Source: Dioscorea cayenensis subsp. rotundata (Eukaryota > Streptophyta > Magnoliopsida > Dioscoreales > Dioscoreaceae). From it: a stretch of 64,000 nt of DNA. The DNA lies in assembly GCF_009730915.1 (NCBI RefSeq), contig NC_052475.1, positions 2,666,001-2,730,000 of the forward strand, written 5' to 3'. The notes beneath the pieces were generated by a model, which ran no database searches, had not been told where the DNA came from, and was given only the letters and a program-made list of their open reading frames with translations. Made by a program: the position numbers and the translations under genes. This document shows positions 1 through 12,715 of the stretch, piece by piece. Numbering within the stretch: the first letter of the stretch is position 1; every line of letters starts with the position of its first letter.

Positions 1-645
1 AAGTCCAAACTCACATAATTTTCATCTGTTTAAATCAAATACATGGATTTAATTACCCAAATTGTCTTATTGTTTGAATTATTGATCAATTGATGAAGTC
101 ATACAAATGATTAAGTGAGAAATATTATTAGAATGATATCATCTTGAATAGAACTCAACATTTGTAAGGAAACATGGAGAGTGTGCCTTGTCAATAGTTC
201 AAGAAACATGAGAGTGGCATAAGATGAGGCTAGAGACCCACATGTATCAAGATCAAAAGGGTATGTGAGATTCATTGCATTTATGTATTTAATTTGAGAG
301 TTCAAAACTTAGGCAATGTGAGGATGAGAAGGACACATGGAGCAAAGTGAAAGGACTGAAAATGTCTTTATTTTTTGACCTTAGAAAAAGGGGGCCATGT
401 TCTAGAAATAAATTTTGCTACTAAGATTGGTGGTTGGATTATTGGTGAGCTCATCAACCCCTTAGAAAAACAAACAAGAGATATTGTTGAATTATGGTAC
501 TCTTTGAGATAAAGTTTGTTATTTATTTTTATTTAATTCCACTTAGAAAATTTAATGAGGTCCTTTTTGTTGTATTATTATTATGTAATTTTTAATAATT
601 TTAAAACTTACATGTTGTGTATAGAGTATATAGTTGACTTTGAAT

Positions 646-677
<32 letters not shown>

Positions 678-2556
678 TGATAAAAGTGTGTGTATATATA
701 ATTTGAGAAAAGTGAACAAGTTTGCAATCTCTTATTTGGAGGGGAATAAAATACTAACTTAAATATTGGAAGAGTGGTTGTTTTAATTTTTCAAGGATTG
801 AGGCTTCTTAAGATTATCCTGCAAAAAGAAATAATAATCATTATTATGAGTTGTGCAAAATTAATATTTTGTTGTATATCACACAAATTAAAACTTAATT
901 TAAAAAAATAGGGTATATAACCCAAATGGTCCCCTATTTTTTTGTGCCACCCCTATTTTTTTTTTTTTGTGTCACCTAGTTTTAAAAAATTACTATTTGG
1001 TCCCTTATGTTTAGTTTTAATTAAAATAAAATCGCTTAAGGCTTACAGTGTTAACGGAAATTATACATGATCTACAATAAGGTCACCCCTAAAAATCTAC
1101 GTGGCTTACAATACCGCAAGCCAGTCATGTGTGATCATTGTTAACGCCATAAGCCCATGTGAACTTATTATAATAAAAACTAAATTTAAGAGATCAAATT
1201 GTAGCTTTTTTAAAGCTGTCTAATTGAAATAGAAACAAGAGAAAAAGTAAAAGACTATTTAGGTTGTTTATTCAAAAAATAAATAAATCATTCGTCACTT
1301 TTTATTTTCATGCATACTGAAAAAATATGTAAAATAAAAATAAAAATGATTCTAAAACTAACTTAAAATGAAATACAAGCAAATAGAACTGTCCAATAGG
1401 AATATGATTTCTAGAAAGACAAATTAGAAATTACAAACTTTTTAGTGAAACACAAATACATTTTATTAATATAAAATTTGAAAACATATTCAATTATGTT
1501 ATTCTCGGGCTAAATTTTATATTTAAACAATTTATTTTAGGAAAATACTAAAACATAGACTTACAATCTTAAAATTGATTTTTTCTATTTTAATTATCTC
1601 AATGATTTCAAGTAAATATATTGCTTACTTCTTGTTTTCAAACCAATATACATACCATGTGATATGTAGTTGTTATGTATGAGAAAGACTTCAAGCAATC
1701 TATTATTATGTATATGATGATCCTCTTATCAAATAAACAAACAAATAAATAAATAGTGTTACAGTTGTTTAAAAGTATATATATATATATATATAATAAA
1801 AATTTTGATCTATTTATTTAATCATGAAGTTTATCAGCTGTAATGCTTTAATCATTATATTATACATTAAAAAAATCTACAATTCATACCAAAAAGGGGG
1901 AAAAAACATATAGTCAAACAATAAATAAATTTGATTAATTTGATAATATAAAGTATAAACATCTATCTATTTACCATTTTAGATTACACAATACCAAACA
2001 ATTAATTCCATTAATACCATGCTAAATGAGCTTAAACCTAAACAGATAGAACAAAACAAAAAATTAAATAATGTGAGATTATTAAAATATCATGTTTAAT
2101 AATATCAAGCATATCCATTGTCATAGCACTATTGGCAATGCCAGTTGGGAAAATAATAATAAATAAATAAATAAACAAAACTAAAAACAAAAGGAGAATT
2201 GGGTTCCAGCTTCCAAGTTAAAGAATGGCACACAATATTAGACAATAAGATGCATTATTTTATTTTAATTTTTTAATTAAAAAAATAATGATGGATCTAA
2301 GACCTTGTTAGCACTTATAGTCTCTGCATTATAGTTTAATATGGTCTTTCCACTTTGAAAATGTTCAATATGGTGCTTTTACTTTACAATTTTTATGTTA
2401 TTTATTTATTCTTGTCTGTATTAATAAACATTTTAATTATACACAAATTGTTTTTTTGATGAAGGGGCAAACTATGTAATTTGCCCTTGATAAACACCTT
2501 AATTATACACCATTAGTTTTGAAGTATCAATTTTTGTAAATTAAATCATGTATTTC

Positions 2557-2602
<46 letters not shown>

Positions 2603-2604
2603 AC

Positions 2605-2639
<35 letters not shown>

Positions 2640-3365
2640 TTGTTGGATTCACATTACATCTATCAATTCATTAAAAAAAAGCAGAATAAAATCATCACAA
2701 ATATACCCAACTAAAAGTTAAGATTTCATTTCTTTCCCAACTCAACCGTTCAATAAAACTAGTGGTTGATTTAATTGGTGAAAATTAACTTCGAAGTATA
2801 TAGTTTGGCTGATATAATTAAAATTATAAAAACTACCTGAGACTAAGCACAAGCTAAAGGATTTAAAAATAAATAAAATTTTCCAATAAAAAAATGAAAA
2901 AGGAGAATTAAAATCCAAGTTGAAGAGTGGCACACAATGAAGCTGGAGATCTGAGAGCCATGCAAAATTGCAACTTGTTCTTCTGGGATTCCTCATTATA
3001 TTTATTGTACTTTTCATTTGGACAAGTGTGCTAACCACTGGTCATGGGACAGTCTCAGAGATCTGGATTTCAGTATTATATAACATTTATTCATATATAT
3101 ATATATAAATGCCAACTTTACATGTACTAGATATTATATAAAAATAAAAATAAAAATATATATACTGTTTGCATAGTATGAATTATAGTAAAGAATGCAT
3201 TGAATTTGATGACAATCTTTAATGGTTAGAAATTGTCCTCACATGCCTTTTTAAAGTAATGCTTTCAAGTTTCAACCTTGTTGACCTCCCCAGCCACCAT
3301 CCACTGTTTTCCATTTGTTAATCATGGATTGCTAATTGCTTGCTTGATTTTTTGTAAATAAATAT
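1..3365. other. AT-rich intergenic region, no gene seen
   Basis: No credible coding region was found on either strand; the short ORFs are low-complexity and lack family features. The region holds simple repeats: TA runs near 657-680, 1778-1794 and 2561-2599, and a TTA/ATT run near 2607-2637. A stretch at about 905-1020 rich in the phrase 'ggtccc' resembles decayed dispersed repeats seen in many plant genomes, but I could not define its ends. Confidence 0.6.
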
Positions 3366-3369
3366 ATAT

Positions 3370-3650
3370 AAGGGTCAGTCTTCTGTGGATGTCTATAGAT
3401 AAAAATTTTACAGACAAATAACACCTGTTAAATTTGAATCCAACAATATATACATTGTAATGAACAGCACTCATCAACAGGGCTAACCAAAATTAATAAC
3501 ATCAATGCACCTGCCGACGACTCTCTCTTTTCACCTTTGTCTCCGTCTTTCTCTTCTTTATTTTCTCTTATTTTTAGAGAACACTTTGCGTCCGTCTACG
3601 AAGGTCCGCATAGAACATATTGTGTGTGTATATATAGTTTTATTTATTTG
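3370..3650. repeat. Dispersed repeat family, copy 1 (partner at 29215-29530)
   Basis: This stretch and 29215-29530 share, in the same order, several diverged blocks: a 'cagtctnctg...atgt' start, an 'aattttac' block followed by 'ctgttaaatttgaatccaac', a pyrimidine-rich block around 'cacctttgtctc', and an end 'catagaacncattg' running into TA repeats. Spacing is only partly kept. No terminal inverted repeat or target duplication was recognised, so the element class is unknown. It could be an old MITE or a fragment of a larger element. Confidence 0.5.
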
Positions 3651-4500
3651 CTTGATTGGTTAATTATTTATTAATTCACATCATTATAAATTCAAGTCAA
3701 TTAAATTGAGGAAAAAAAGTCAATATTTTATAATTGTATCAAAACAAATACATTAACATTCATTTTAATACCTTTAATATTTGAAGTGCTAGCAATATGT
3801 GTCATGTATAGTTCTTTATACCATATTTCCATTAATGACTACATGATACATTTAACTGATCTTTGAACCTGGACTAGTGAAAATATTATTCTACTTTTCA
3901 ATCTAAAGTTGGTCGGTCCAAATCAAAGCTTTTTAAAACATTTGGTTTTTTTTTTATTTTATCTTCATGGAATAAAAGGTCTATTAGCTCTTAAAGTATC
4001 AGAAATATAAATTTACATATAATTGCAAATCTATGACATTTGAGGAGCTAAAACCTAACTAAATTTTTTCCCCCAAAAAACCTGGAGAACACTAGAAACT
4101 TTCAAAAAAACCCAAACCTGTGAAACCGAATAATTCGATTGTTATATTGAATAGCTCGACTTAATTATCGTTCCCGAGAACTTGGGGTCTCTTTGGGCTT
4201 TCATTAAAACAGAGGGACTAATCTACACTTTTATGTCAGGGTTTAATTCAATGAATTAGGGCATGATCCATATCTGTCAATACCTAAATGCTATTTACAA
4301 CACTGTTAAGGTTTTCTAGTAATGCTGGTTGTTGCACTTCAAAAACATCAGCAGAAACATGATGGCACTAATTTATGTCATATGCTCTCCATAATGCTAA
4401 TTAAGTTCAGCATTTTAGAGTGATATTCACAAAACTAATCAAAATCTGCAAATAATTGAAAACCACTTGAAAAATGAAGAACTCAAAGTCAATTAACAAA
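3651..4500. other. Intergenic region, no gene seen
   Basis: AT-rich sequence without a convincing ORF. The part close to 4500 borders the 3' untranslated exons of the LEA_2 gene that is read on the minus strand. Confidence 0.5.
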
Positions 4501-5043
4501 GATAAAAAGTTATCGAGGTGAAACTTTACTTGGAGTTGATTCTGAAGCAAGAAGCAGAAGATGAAGCTCTGAATTTTAAGCTGCAAGAGACTCCACCTTG
4601 TCTTGACATAGTTGAAAATATCATCCTGTTAAATAAAGAAAAATTTAAGAGTCTATAATGTTGAGGATCACATCATTATTAGGGTCTGCCAAGCTGAGTA
4701 TAGTAGTCTCAACCATTCAAGAACTTATACAACACCACAAACAGCAGGCGGTCTTAACCAAATAAATGAGTTGGAAAACAACTGATCGGAAATTGATTGC
4801 ATAAGTCCAATGATACTTCAACCTTAATGCAACTCAAGTATAAGACGAGAAGCATAATTCATATTGTTCTGGTCATATATAGATGAGAACATAATAAAAG
4901 TAGCTCTCAGAACAGATGACAGAAGCACACAAAAGCATTTCACAGACTCTAGTACAGACATACTAACATATTATTGTTCACAAGGTAGATCGCTTCACTA
5001 TTAAAATCAACAGGCAGCAAACCAAAGACCTGATGGTAGTTCA
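4500..5043 (-). other. 3' UTR exons of LEA_2 paralogue 1
   Basis: The segment is collinear with 24240-24730 downstream of paralogue 2; both contain 'cacaaaagca' and 'tattattgtt' blocks. An acceptor-like tttaacag at about 4627-4634 on the minus strand suggests a further non-coding exon. This supports a duplication that included the 3' region, not only the coding exon. Confidence 0.5.
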
Positions 5044-6836
5044 TCATTCCTGCACAGATAAAAGAATTAAAGGATAAGAAAATCAGTTTTAAAATTGGCA
5101 GTGAGGTAAAATTTTTTAATAAACAGAATAAAGCCTATCTGCACATATTATTAGCTTTCCACAAGCAAAGAACATTAAGGCATTCTGCGTCCAAAAGAAA
5201 AATATATCATTTGCTGATCAGCACTTGTATTGTGGTATGCTGTTTATTAAAATATTCTTAAATTAATCATATGGGAAAAATAAAAGAAAATTTGATCTAA
5301 CCATTGTTAGATGATTTGATCAAACACAAAACAAATATACATGAAAACATTCTCATTCTTTCAAAGATTCTTGACCTAATACAGTTCCATCTCCCTCTTG
5401 CTAGTTGCTACCAAATTTATTATATATAAGATTTCACCGTAGTTGTATACCAAAGCTATAAAGGGCTTCCAATTCCAACCCAAATCAATGTTCTGATCCC
5501 AAACCATCTAACAGCCTTTATCAAGTAACAGGCATATCAAACTCATTTCTTCAAGAATATTCATTAATCATGTAGAAGAACAAGTTTTGTATAATTCAGA
5601 TTCCAAACCATGAATACTTAAAATTGATCATGGCATCCTCATCTATCAACAAATGCAATAGATGGGGTCAGAACAACATAGCTGACGCTGTCATGAATAA
5701 AACACGTCCCTCAAATCCATAAATACATCTCAAAGTAAAAACTGGCACTAATATGTTACAAAGACTGAAGCAAGTCTTGCATGAAACATAAAAACACATT
5801 CTGCATGTATCTATAGCAAGTTGATTATTAATATCATTGTTTTATTCCATAAAACTAACATATCATAAAGAACTGGGAGTTAGCATACCTCATCATCATC
5901 ATCATCATCATCATCCCTATTTTTCTTGAGGCGCGTGGTCCCACCCTCCTTGCTAATTGGCAACTTCATTGACCCGAATGGAGTATCCGCATCTATATGT
6001 CCCTTGATTGTATAACCAGTACCTCTTCCCCTAATCATATCCCAAAGGGCAGAACCAAAGTCCTTAGGCCTAAATGTGATTGGAATCTCCATCTTAGTTA
6101 TTCCTTGCTTTTCAATTTTTGTAGATTTGTTCATCTCACCAGATCCAACGCTCACATCAGAAAGCCAGATTTCATATTCCAAAACATTCAGTCCAAGGTC
6201 AAAGTCATTTTTATTCTCTAATTTCAGATGGAGGGTGGCTACCGTTTCTTCAAAAGAGAACTTATCAAAGTGTATCTTCTCAAGATCAACATCTGGCTTG
6301 TATGGGATGGGTATCTCACCGGTCTTCTCTAGTGGCAGGGTAAGCCTTCCAAAAATGGGCACATCTACAAGAAGATCAACCTTGATTTTGTAAGGGATGA
6401 TGCTCCCAGGCTTGATATCATGATATGTTTTTTTGATGTCATCAAAGATCAAAGTCACTGGAATTTTGACAGTTTCTGAACCATGTGCATGGATGGTTCC
6501 TGCATCAGGAATCATCCCAGACACAAGCTTCCTTCCATCACTCTCAATTAAATAATTGATGTCACACAAAGGAATTGGCAACGGATTTGGGTTTGAGATC
6601 AGTACGTCTACAACAATATCAACCTTCTCCAGACTGATATGTGGAATGTGGACTCCGGAGACATCCGCAGTTGGTTTTCCAAAGCCAATAGCCCCCTCAA
6701 TCTTCTCTCCTATGTCATGGATGAAGTCCTTGACTTTTTCAATGAATCCACCCTTCTCTTCATCCTTCTCTTCCTCCTTGTGCTCTTTCTCCTTCACTTC
6801 TCTTTCAACAACTTCAGGATTATCAGATGATGCCAT
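5044..6836 (-). CDS. LEA_2 / WHy-domain protein (LEA14-like), paralogue 1
   Basis: Late embryogenesis abundant group 2 protein, a family linked to desiccation and stress tolerance and normally cytosolic. The main coding exon runs 6836 to 5889. A clear acceptor (ttttcag) precedes the GT dinucleotide before the ATG, so the more upstream in-frame Met lies in an intron and was not used. After a highly charged N-terminus there are two LEA_2/WHy repeats, at about residues 60-165 (motif NPNPLPIPL) and 180-290 (motif LENKNDFDLGL). The exon ends in an acidic Asp run and a GAG|gtatgc donor. The next acceptor (ctgtgcag, 5050-5056) gives one more Glu codon and a TGA at 5046-5044, for about 317 residues. 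If the intron is retained the protein ends with Val-Cys instead. No signal peptide is visible. The closest relative in this window is the gene at 24860-25771. Confidence 0.9.
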
Positions 6837-7990
6837 ACCTGAAAAACACAACATAGAATATTCAGATCATTTGTTTAATAAAAGGATTCGCTTTTTCAGC
6901 TTCAAGTGTATGCTTCACATTTCCACAATACAATCTCAAAAGAAGCAAAACACCCAACTAGTTCCAAACAGATCAACAATGGACATCATACATTCTGCAT
7001 TTACAGTAATGATCAGCATAAAACATGCAACATGCACCACAACCCAAACAATGGTCAGTAGCAACTTTCACAGATGAACTAAAAGGAAAACAAAGCTATA
7101 ACTTTTAACCTTCAGCCTGAAATGCATGACAAATTACTCTCACTTGATCATGAAAATCTCCATGTATAACAGATCTATTCTTTTCCTTTCCCAAAATTTC
7201 TCAAAACTCAACTATACATAAAAAGGTTTTCAGCAACAAAAGCCAAACTTTGCCCAAAAATCAACAACTGAGATCACGCATTCTGGATTTACCCAATGAC
7301 CGACATAAAACATGCAACATCCACAAAATGTTAAATAGAGACCAGAAGCAACCTTTAAGGATGAACAGTGGATGAAAAGAAGGGCTTTTAAGCATCAACT
7401 TCAAATGAAATGCAGATCAATCCTTTTCTAGTGTCAAACCTCAACAAAGCAAATCCTCAATCAAAGCCAAAAATCTACATCTTCATGATCATCAAAGTTT
7501 ACAGGTTCAAAAATGCATTCTATACCAAAAAGGAAACAATCAAATAAAATCTAACATAATAACAATAAAAAAAATACATGGAAAAATCGACAAGAAAAGA
7601 CTAATGACAGCACAAAAAGGATCTAAATCACCCCACAACAATCAAACAACAGAAATGTTTCAATCCAATACATAACAACAATCAACAAACTAAATCCATC
7701 TCATCAAATCACACCAAAACCATGCTTCCATTTCAGCCAAAAAAAAATCAATATATATAAAAATAAAATTCCAAAAGAACCAAACCTTCAATGATCTATC
7801 CACAAGGTATGAGATCAAAGACAAACGATACTAATTTCCGATTGAGATCAAGATCAAGATCAAGATCGAAAGAGAGGTAGAGAGAGTTCTCACTAGCTAG
7901 CGAGACGCAGCGGCGATGCAGACGAAGATCAAAGGAGTGATTTTTCTCGTTTTTATTTTTGGTTAGTTTTAATGAGGGGGCACGCGAGAG
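6837..7990 (-). promoter_or_regulatory. 5' UTR exon and ~0.95-kb leader intron of LEA_2 paralogue 1
   Basis: A leader intron runs from the donor at 7785-7784 (exon end GAAG, then gtttgg) to the acceptor at 6840-6839, two bases upstream of the ATG. The 5' UTR exon (7786 to about 7950) is purine-rich, with four copies of a 'gatcaa' hexamer block. A donor-like GAAG at the same relative place in paralogue 2 is followed by ct rather than gt. The transcription start was not located. Confidence 0.65.
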
Positions 7991-8145
7991 AGCAAGCAAT
8001 CATGGAAGGCGCGTGCGTACGCTGGGTGTTTTAGTCGGTGCCACGTTGCTTGATCGGAACCGTTGGATTAAGATGTTCCATTCATATGCAGCCTAATTTC
8101 CGATTTATTTTATTTTATTTCATTTTATTAGGTAATTTACTAATT

Positions 8146-8404
8146 AAATTTTTTTTTTTTTACAAAACAAATAGATAGCCCAAAAGCTCTGCTAAACCGT
8201 CAGGGAAGGAGCAATGGAGCATGTATAAGTCTCGGTGTAGCAAATAGGGGCGGAACCCGCACATATATGGATGCTGAGATCACTTGCACACAACTACCAT
8301 TCACATCTCTCATAAATGTGCCCTCAGTTAAAAATTGAACTCTCACCATTTGATGAAGAGCTCTATCGGCAACCCGTATACCCATAGACTATTTGGTGGT
8401 TGGC
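8146..8404 (-). mobile_element. tRNA-derived SINE, copy 1
   Basis: Read on the minus strand, the head contains a tRNA-like region with a B-box-like 'agttcaattttt'. The body is collinear with the SINE at 29574-29810, and the 3' end is a run of A (plus-strand T at about 8149-8161). It is flanked by a perfect 12-bp direct repeat, AATTTACTAATT, at 8134-8145 and 8405-8416. That repeat is the target-site duplication expected of LINE-mobilised SINEs. The B box is worse preserved than in copy 2. Confidence 0.8.
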
Positions 8405-8416
8405 AATTTACTAATT

Positions 8417-9715
8417 TTATATGTTGCCACCATATACATTTTTAAATTGATAAGTAATTTGTTTTGTAATAAATATTTTATTTTATTTTTAATTAAAATT
8501 TTGTATTTTATATATATATATATATTCGTCTTTGCCGGTGAGGAAACGGTAGAATGTGACATGCACATGGAATATATATTTTATATGTGAGAATTCCAAA
8601 ATCCCTATGAAAATTGTATGTGACCACTGACCACACACGGGTTTTAAAAAATTTAGCTTCCCAATAAATCTCAGGTAATTCAATTTACAAAAATCATTTT
8701 TTTGTTCAGTTTGTCCCATTTAGTGGGGTGGGAGTAGGTGGACTTAAAAAACATAATAGGATTATATAATGGTAAATTCTTGAAAGTAGCTCAGATTTTA
8801 TATGGTTAATTCTTGAAAGTAGCTCTACATAACAATTATAATTCCATTGTTTATATAATAAAATTTTTAGTTGCTTATGGTTTTTATGGTTTTTTAACCT
8901 ATCAATTTGAGAGGCATTTCTTGTTAAAATCTTGTCTTATATATATGTGATTGATTGATTTTATTATAACTTACTTGAGATCCTGTTTTAGTCCATAAAA
9001 AGAAAACTTGTACTTGTTTAAAAAGTTATTTCTTGGTTTCGCCCAGTCATTAATAACTTGATTATTTTTAGATAATAGTAGATAGAAACAACGCTCGTAA
9101 TGAGTCCTATTGAAATCAAGAAATATAGGCTCATCTGCAATCACACCAGAATAGATGGAGTTTTCCGAAAAAACCTGCTAGTGGAGAAAGATCTCCTAGT
9201 GATAAGAGACATAAGGCTGTAGAGAGGGCTAAAAAAGAATTTTTCGTGTATAATTTTGCAATATATATAGAGATACTTGGGCCTCAACACACTTGTGTTG
9301 CAAGTCATATTGATTATAAAAAAGTACACGGTCCTAAACACTCTCGCAATGAAAGCCATATTTCTCAAAAAACAAATGTAGAGAGGGTTACACGGCCTTT
9401 AAAATGGCTATGTAAAGTAAACATGTATAGTAGCTACTAGCTAGTAACACACTTGTACAGTGACGAATTTTGTTTTGCCAAGTACTCTAGTTTTTCCAAC
9501 ATTTTTTTATAAAATTATATTTTTGTCTCTTCCCTTCTGCTCCAGCATTCCTTTTCCCTCCATCACTGGATGCTTTTCTTTGCCACCTCCTCATCAAGAA
9601 CCCTTCTTTCATCACTCGCATCTTCCCATTCTAATTTGTCACCTCCAGAAACCCAGAGACCATCTCGTCATCATCATCGCCAGCACCACCGACTATCTCT
9701 TGCTAACCACCCCTT
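8417..9715. other. AT-rich intergenic region, no gene seen
   Basis: No gene recognised. A short local repeat ('attcttgaaagtagctc') occurs twice near 8772-8825. The part 9060-9440 contains purine-rich low-complexity ORFs without family features. Confidence 0.5.
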
Positions 9716-9724
9716 CCACCCAAG

Positions 9725-10490
9725 GACCCGTTTGGTATTTTGCAGAGAAAGACTTTTTCTGTAAAGTCTTTCACTGTAAAGTCTTTCCCTACAATTACTT
9801 TTCATGCAAAGTAACAAAACAATGTTTAGTATATATAATAAAAATTGTAATTGAAATGCATGTAAAGTTAAATCCTTCGTTTGGTATAAATAGGTTTCTA
9901 TGTAAAGTTAAATCCTTCGTTTGGTATAAATAGGTTTCTATGTAAAGTTATATGCATTCTCAATTTTACCCTAGATTACTCTAGTTAATAAAATTTTAAA
10001 AAATATATAAAAAAAAAAGTAAAAATCCCATCACCAAACCCTTGTAATATCAAATGAATTCATTGAAACCATGGAAAAAGCAAAAATCTAGTTCCAAAAA
10101 TATAAAAATTTAATAAAAAATAATAAAATAAGTAAATAAAAAAATAAAATAAAAATCTAATGAGTGATCTCTTTTGCCCTTGAGTTTTGGAAAGAAAAGG
10201 AAAACGAAGGAGTTTTGCTCTAGGGGTTTCTAAGCCAAGAAAAGAGAAAGAAAAAAATTATTTAAATAAAGGTAATATCAGAATTTCACTCAACTAATAT
10301 TTCACAGAAGTATGTAATCTTTTTCACACCCTCTCTCCTATGAATCATTTTTCCTAGTGAAAGGGAAAATAATTGCAAGAAGACCGTTACTTTATATAGT
10401 TCATATTAAAACCAAACATGCGAAAGTCTTTTACAAGTTTACTTTCTCTTGTAAAATTGTTACTTTTCCACATACCAAACAGCCCTTATC
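9725..10490. mobile_element. MITE-like element with GTTTGGTAT termini
   Basis: The left end carries 'cccgtttggtattttg' and the right end the inverse, 'cataccaaacagccc', giving imperfect terminal inverted repeats. Inside, a 40-bp unit containing 'cgtttggtataaatagg' is repeated in tandem (9864-9948). No transposase was seen. Target duplications were not clear, so the superfamily (hAT or PIF/Harbinger type) is open. Confidence 0.45.
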
Positions 10491-10837
10491 ACAATCTCAA
10501 TTCGACACCTTAATCCAAAATGACGAGAATGCATGCCAATCCACTGGTAGAGGAGCTGACCCAATTGATTGGAATGCATTCACATCTAATTAGCTTATTC
10601 TACCACCACATTACGAAAAATAAAAATCTCCACAAAAAGCAATCCAATTTAAGAAAAATCCAAAGGAATTTTTTATATATATATATGAGTGAGTCTTTGA
10701 CTCTTTTCAAAACTTGCCAGGGACCTTGAAGTCCTTTTCTCTGTGTTTTACTGACCAATTATATCTTATTAGTAGTAAAATATGTTAGAGTTATCTTAAT
10801 TTATTTATTTAAATATATGTTAGTGTTTTACTGACCA

Positions 10838-11329
10838 ATAGGTTTGTAACTGTAGCAACAGTAGTCTTACTGTTGAAGAGCATGCTTGTACTTAATGGGT
10901 TTGGTAAGTGTCATGTTAGCTACATGACAATTAGGTATGTGTCTTGTAAGCTATAGTTAAGTTTGGTTTGAGTCTTGTCATAAATAGTTAGGACTTGGAG
11001 CCTATATAAGGCACCCTTGGGTTGTAAGGGAGGAGATTCATATTCATATCCATATCCCGAACACACATCTCCTCCTCCTAAGGATAACATCATCTCATCC
11101 CTTCCCTTGTATCCACCCATCCTAAGTTATGCAATAAAGAAGTCCCTTATTTGTGAATACATCTATTGTCTCTTTCTAGCTCTCATGCTCTCTTCTCTCT
11201 AAACTCTTTCCGTAAGATTCCGCATTAACCGTTACTTCACCCCGAATGAACCCCGGAGTAAGTTGAACGGCATCCCCAACATCCTCACCTCCGTCTAGGA
11301 GCTGGCGCAACCCCGGCTGTAGGATCTAG
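10838..11329 (+). promoter_or_regulatory. Viral promoter / terminal-redundancy block, copy 1 (unit A)
   Basis: TATA box CTATATAAGG at 11002-11011 and AATAAA at 11133-11138, about 120 bases downstream, as in pararetroviruses that read past the poly(A) signal once. A pyrimidine-rich tract (ctctcatgctctcttctctc) follows. The block repeats almost identically at 17687 and 21234. The left edge at about 10838 is where similarity with the other copies starts. Confidence 0.8.
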
Positions 11330-11341
11330 TGGTATCAGAGA
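11330..11341 (+). promoter_or_regulatory. Minus-strand primer binding site, copy 1
   Basis: TGGTATCAGAGA matches the usual plant pararetrovirus site complementary to the 3' end of initiator tRNA-Met (TGGTATCAGAGC type), with a difference at the last base. It lies about 200 bases after the poly(A) signal. Confidence 0.8.
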
Positions 11342-12508
11342 TACAGTAACCTTCCTCGAAAACCTCAAGGTAATGTTTACCATGCAGGGGTAAAACCCTT
11401 AACAAGGTCCCCAACATGTAGATAGTAAGTTTTACCTTGGTAGTATAGCTTTTATTTGATCCATGAACCCATATCTAAAAATCTAAAAAATGAGTTTTGT
11501 AAAGATCTTTGAAAAATATTTTGAGCTTGAAAAATGGATCTTTTATGTAAAAAGAGTTTTTCTAACTAATCTAAGAGTAAGACAAACTGGAGAACACCAA
11601 ACAGTACCCGTCTGAAGGACAGGAGGTCCGTTTAGGGGAAAAGGAGTGTGGAGGTAAGTCTGAACTCTGAAAGTTGGAAAGATGAACTCTTATATATTAA
11701 AAGATAATCATGATGATCTCAAAAAATTACTCTTCTAAGTAATTATGCAAAGTGGAACACTCGAGGGCTTTTGGAAAGCTGGAGACTCTACAAGAGTGAC
11801 CTAGTACATGAGCAGGGAAAGGTTAGTACACTCTAAGACGGTAAGGTTGAACGAGCCGACATGAGAATGTCCATGGTGAAAAGGAGTTTAATTTTAAAAA
11901 AACCCATAAAAACTAAAAAACCAACAAAAACCAAAAACATGTTTTTACTTACAATAATTATGGATCAAATAGAGTTATTTACCAAGTCTAACTTCTATTA
12001 TATTACATGTTGTGGATCTTGTTATTGCATAAGTATTCTCTTCTCTTAAGAATTCTCTTATTTAGAAGTAAATTTTATTTTACTGCAAAATAGAAGTAGA
12101 TTATATTTTCTGCAAACCGTATTTCATCTAAAATTTAAAAACAAATTAAATCAACAAGAAACAATTAAATCAACAACAAAATATCAAATCAACAATATCA
12201 ACAAAATATCAAAAAGAAAGAAATCGTAAATCATTGAATTAAATTAAAACATCAATGAATCAAATTCTAAAAGAAATATTGGAAAAAATAATTATAATAC
12301 AAACAATATGTATTACAATAATAATATTAATTATGATAAATATCATGGTAATAATAAGAAATCTAAATATTTTAAAATGAAAACTAAAAAGAATATCCAT
12401 CAAGAGATAAAAATAATAACTAAAATATTAATGGTATTAAAAGTATCAATACAAGTTATTAAAGAAATAATAGAAAGTTTAATAGAATCATAAACATAAA
12501 AACTAAAA
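11342..12508 (+). other. Long viral leader of unit A with hairpin and splice donor
   Basis: More than 1.1 kb of leader without a long ORF. A hairpin of about 9 bp lies at 11611-11635 (GGAC/GTCC core). It is followed by a near-perfect plant 5' splice site, GAG|GTAAGT, with the GT at 11654-11655. Both are kept in the third block (donor GT at 22050-22051). After about 12048 the sequence is unique to unit A and extremely A-rich. The short ORFs here show no recognised domain. Confidence 0.65.
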
Positions 12509-12715
12509 ATGGATATAAAAATGGAAGAAATAATAGAAAAAATATATCCAGGATATGACTGGACAATTGATTTTGAAGAATTACCAGAAGATATTGATGA
12601 TATAAAATTTTTAATAAAATGCAGATATGATAAATATAACTATCCAACAAAAATACAAACAGAAGAAAACTACATAATGGAAGAAATTAATAAGATGAAG
12701 AATATCAAGAAATGA
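12509..12715 (+). CDS. Small viral ORF upstream of the coat protein, 68 residues
   Basis: Acidic and lysine-rich, starting at an ATG after a long A-rich leader. Its stop overlaps the next start in an ATGA (12712-12715), the arrangement by which badnaviruses and rice tungro bacilliform virus link consecutive ORFs for leaky scanning. No domain recognised. It may be an independent small ORF, or the N-terminal acidic part of the coat protein separated by a frameshift. Confidence 0.45.
   Translation: MDIKMEEIIEKIYPGYDWTIDFEELPEDIDDIKFLIKCRYDKYNYPTKIQTEENYIMEEINKMKNIKK

Noticed and set aside
2561..2640. TA and TTA runs as regulatory signal
   Set aside because: Simple microsatellites, common throughout the window, with no gene nearby.
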